Assembly (NCBI GenBank): GCA_038232695.1 | Contig: JBBSNI010000340.1 | Span: forward strand, 1-6,391 | Source of the DNA: JAJNNC01 sp038232695 | Lineage (GTDB): Bacteria; Bacteroidota; Bacteroidia; Cytophagales; Cyclobacteriaceae | Reading direction: 5' to 3' | Length of the DNA: 6,391 bases | Shown here: positions 4,615-6,391 of the stretch, piece by piece | Position numbering within the stretch: the stretch's first letter is position 1 | How the letters are laid out: the number at the start of each line of letters is the position of its first letter | Notes under the pieces: model-generated | What the model saw: only the letters and a program-made list of their open reading frames with translations | Database searches by the model: none | Told to the model about the DNA's origin: nothing | Made by a program: the position numbers and the translations under genes

Positions 4615-6228
4615 CTATCCCTTTCCATATACTTCCAGCAGTGCCTGTAGTTCTTCCAGGGTGTTGGCTTCCGAGGCCTTCTTGTCGTGTCGCCAGCGCA
4701 GGATTCGGGGAAACCGCAGGGCTACGCCGGATTTGTGCCGCTTAGAGGCTTGAATTCCCTCAAAGGCAATCTCAAACACCAATTGGGGCGTCACCGTCCT
4801 GACCGGGCCAAAGCGTTCCTTGGTATTTCTTTTGATGAAGTTGTCTACCTGCCGGATTTCCTCATCGGTCAGCCCGGAATAGGCTTTGGTAAAAGGGATG
4901 AGTTGTTTTTCCTGGGCATCGTTCCAGACTGCAAAAGTATAATCCGTATACAGCCCTGCCCGCCGCCCGGTGCCGCGCTGTGCATTGATGAGCACCCCGT
5001 CGATGGTCAGCGGGTCTATCTTCCACTTCCACCAGTCGCCGCGTTTTCTGCCTACCTGGTAGGTAGAGGACTTTCTTTTCAGCATAAATCCTTCGGCAAA
5101 GTATGCCCTGGATTCTTCTCTAAGTTCTCTTAATACTTCCCAACGGTCGGTCTCCACGATGCTGGAAAGCTTAAAGGCAGGCAAATGAGGATAAATTTTC
5201 TGATGCAGTGTCTTTAAAAGTTGGCGCCGTTCTGTCAGCGGCTTTTCCCGGATGTCTTCGCCCTGCCATTCCAACAAGTCGTACGCCATCAGGATGACAG
5301 GCGCATCTCTGAGTATATTTTTGGTCACGTTCTTCCGCCCGATACGGGTTTGCAGCACACTGAAAGGAAGGATCTGATCTTTGGCATAGGGCAGTATTTC
5401 ACCATCCACCACTGTACCGTCCGGCAAGAACTCTGCAAAAAGCTGTAGCTCCGGAAACTTCTCAGTAAGCAAATCTTCCCCCCGCGACCAGATGTATAGC
5501 TTGTTTTTGCGGTAAATGATCTGCGCCCGGATACCATCCCATTTCCACTCTGCCTGCCAACCGGAAGCTTCTCCTAAGGATTCTACCGAAAGGGTTTCCA
5601 GCGCATAAGAGAGGAAAAAAGGGTAGGGGCGGGAGAGATGGTCTTCTTTGTTTTCCTCCAGGATCAAATCTTCAAAGTTGAGCTGATCAGGTTTCCACTG
5701 CCCCATCAGCCGGTGGGCGACGATGGTTTTGTCCAGGTCAAACACTTCGGCTACCGCCCGGACGACCAGGTTTTGGGAGACGCCTACCCGGAAGCTGCTG
5801 GTCATCAGCTTGGTAAATACAAATTGCTCAGGCTGGGTCATCTTGCGCCAGGCATCCGTAATTTTCTCTTTCTTCTCTTCGTCGGTCAGGCGACCTAACT
5901 GCCGGATATAGTCGATCCAGTAAGCCAGCGGTTGGTCTTGTTCCTGGTCAGGCGGCGGGAGCAGCAAGGCAATGGTCTCGCCCAGGTCGCCCACGATGCT
6001 GTAAGACTCGTCGAAGAGCCAGCCGGGCACGGCCGCCAGTTCAGCCGTCCACTGTCGCAACAGTGCTGTCCTGACCTGGCGTTTGGGGCGTTTGTGGGTA
6101 AACAAAGCCAGCGCCCAGAGCTTATCTTTGTCAGGCGCTGCCCGGAAGTAATCTTTCAGCGCAGCTACCTTTTCGTTGGTCTTGTTGGTCTGGTCCGGGT
6201 GTAGGACAAGTTTAGAAAAGAGCTTAAT
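4615..6228 (-). CDS. ATP-dependent DNA ligase, cisplatin damage-response type; start codon lost
   Basis: This enzyme type seals nicked DNA through a lysyl-AMP intermediate. Read from the ATT at 6228 it has 537 residues. A helical DNA-binding domain occupies about 1-200. The adenylation domain has motif I EWKWDGIR with nucleophile Lys229, motif III SRGE (Ser248, Arg249), motif IIIa VVDGEIL (Glu277), motif IV EGFMLKR (Glu379, Lys384) and motif V WKWKID (Lys401, Lys403). The OB-fold domain ends with motif VI RFPRILRWRHDK (from Arg505). In many bacteria this ligase sits with an MBL-fold exonuclease, an Lhr-Core/DEXH helicase and a phosphoesterase; none of these is visible here. The N-terminal stretch IKLFSKLVLHPDQTNKTNEK matches the family start MKLF...LDQT.KTN.K almost from residue 1, but the first codon is ATT and a stop precedes it directly. 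The first ordinary alternative is TTG at 6105, which would discard 41 conserved residues. The core is intact; whether it is expressed is uncertain. Confidence 0.88.
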   Translation of the reverse strand: MKLFSKLVLHPDQTNKTNEKVAALKDYFRAAPDKDKLWALALFTHKRPKRQVRTALLRQWTAELAAVPGWLFDESYSIVGDLGETIALLLPPPDQEQDQPLAYWIDYIRQLGRLTDEEKKEKITDAWRKMTQPEQFVFTKLMTSSFRVGVSQNLVVRAVAEVFDLDKTIVAHRLMGQWKPDQLNFEDLILEENKEDHLSRPYPFFLSYALETLSVESLGEASGWQAEWKWDGIRAQIIYRKNKLYIWSRGEDLLTEKFPELQLFAEFLPDGTVVDGEILPYAKDQILPFSVLQTRIGRKNVTKNILRDAPVILMAYDLLEWQGEDIREKPLTERRQLLKTLHQKIYPHLPAFKLSSIVETDRWEVLRELREESRAYFAEGFMLKRKSSTYQVGRKRGDWWKWKIDPLTIDGVLINAQRGTGRRAGLYTDYTFAVWNDAQEKQLIPFTKAYSGLTDEEIRQVDNFIKRNTKERFGPVRTVTPQLVFEIAFEGIQASKRHKSGVALRFPRILRWRHDKKASEANTLEELQALLEVYGKG

Positions 6229-6287
6229 TTAGGGCAAAAAAAGACAAGACGGAAAAATCCAGGAACGAAGAAGCTCAATTTAGAGTG

Positions 6288-6391
6288 ATGTACGAGCAAT
6301 ATTTGAGTTGGAAACAAAGTCAAGAAGATCAACAAGACGCGTATGAGTTTGAGCGTAGTTTTGATGTCTTCTGTCAGCAGATGAACCAGCA
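6288..6391 (+). CDS. Partial unknown gene, possibly a transposase N-terminus
   Basis: An open frame runs off the right edge of the window. From the ATG at 6288 it reads MYEQYLSWKQSQEDQQ and continues with AYEFERSFDVFCQQMNQ. The same frame is open back to 6228, just after a TAA, and the extra residues (KTEKSRNEEAQFRV) also look coding, although no ATG is present there. GTG at 6285 is an alternative start. The polar, Glu/Gln-rich helical composition with a YEFE.SFD.F pattern recalls the N-termini of some Bacteroidota transposases (perhaps ISKra4-like), but this is a weak impression. It is divergent from the ligase and touches its 5' end. No terminal inverted repeat can be confirmed because the other end is outside the window. 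Confidence 0.4.
   Translation, partial: MYEQYLSWKQSQEDQQDAYEFERSFDVFCQQMNQ

Noticed and set aside
4687..5133. 148-codon plus-strand open frame inside the ligase
   Set aside because: It lies fully antisense to the conserved OB-fold and adenylation region of the ligase and has no recognisable domain.
4615..6105. TTG at 6105 as the ligase start (496-residue protein)
   Set aside because: The 41 codons before it are in frame and match the conserved ligase N-terminus (DQTNKTNEK, DKLWALALFTHKRPKR). A TTG start there would remove conserved structure, so I extended the call to 6228 and described the missing start instead.

Overview
The window looks like chromosomal DNA from a Bacteroidota bacterium, most likely a Cytophagales-type marine or soil lineage. 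The genus cannot be named from the sequence. The reasons are the style of the proteins (a site-2 protease without a PDZ domain, a TerC exporter, an ATP-dependent 'cisplatin damage response' ligase, a lipoprotein with an acidic run after its cysteine, and a possible type IX secretion tail), a moderate GC content, and AT-rich intergenic DNA without clear Shine-Dalgarno sites.

Layout. Positions 1-1742 hold two tightly coupled plus-strand genes: a HAD-family sugar-phosphatase-like hydrolase, and a polytopic zinc site-2 protease whose ATG overlaps the phosphatase stop (ATGA). Positions 1743-2517 are a 775-base gap without an intact gene. It contains a terminator-like hairpin and a nested, nearly symmetric relic of a REP-associated tyrosine transposase (RAYT/IS200-like) element. 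In that relic, an internally deleted, frameshifted transposase remnant on the minus strand sits between two kinds of inverted palindrome. Arrays of short 'TTCAATCC/TTCAGTCC'-like units lie around it. Positions 2518-3516 encode a TerC/Alx-type membrane protein. Positions 3661-4221 encode a small predicted lipoprotein of unknown function, followed in the same frame by a 50-codon open stretch resembling the end of a type IX secretion C-terminal domain (4246-4398). Positions 4399-4614 hold no gene that I recognise.

Positions 4615-6228 (minus strand) encode an ATP-dependent DNA ligase of the damage-response type. Its reading frame matches the family to within one codon of the expected N-terminus, but there is no ATG there. 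The first in-frame codon is ATT, directly next to a stop and to foreign-looking sequence. Positions 6228-6391 are a plus-strand open frame that runs off the window and may be the start of a transposase-like gene. The simplest reading is that an insertion or rearrangement removed the ligase start codon and its upstream partners.

The best-supported unusual items are the RAYT relic with its symmetric palindromes and the decapitated ligase. Apart from the phosphatase/protease pair, the genes do not form an obvious shared pathway. The window looks like housekeeping and stress genes separated by mobile-element scars.
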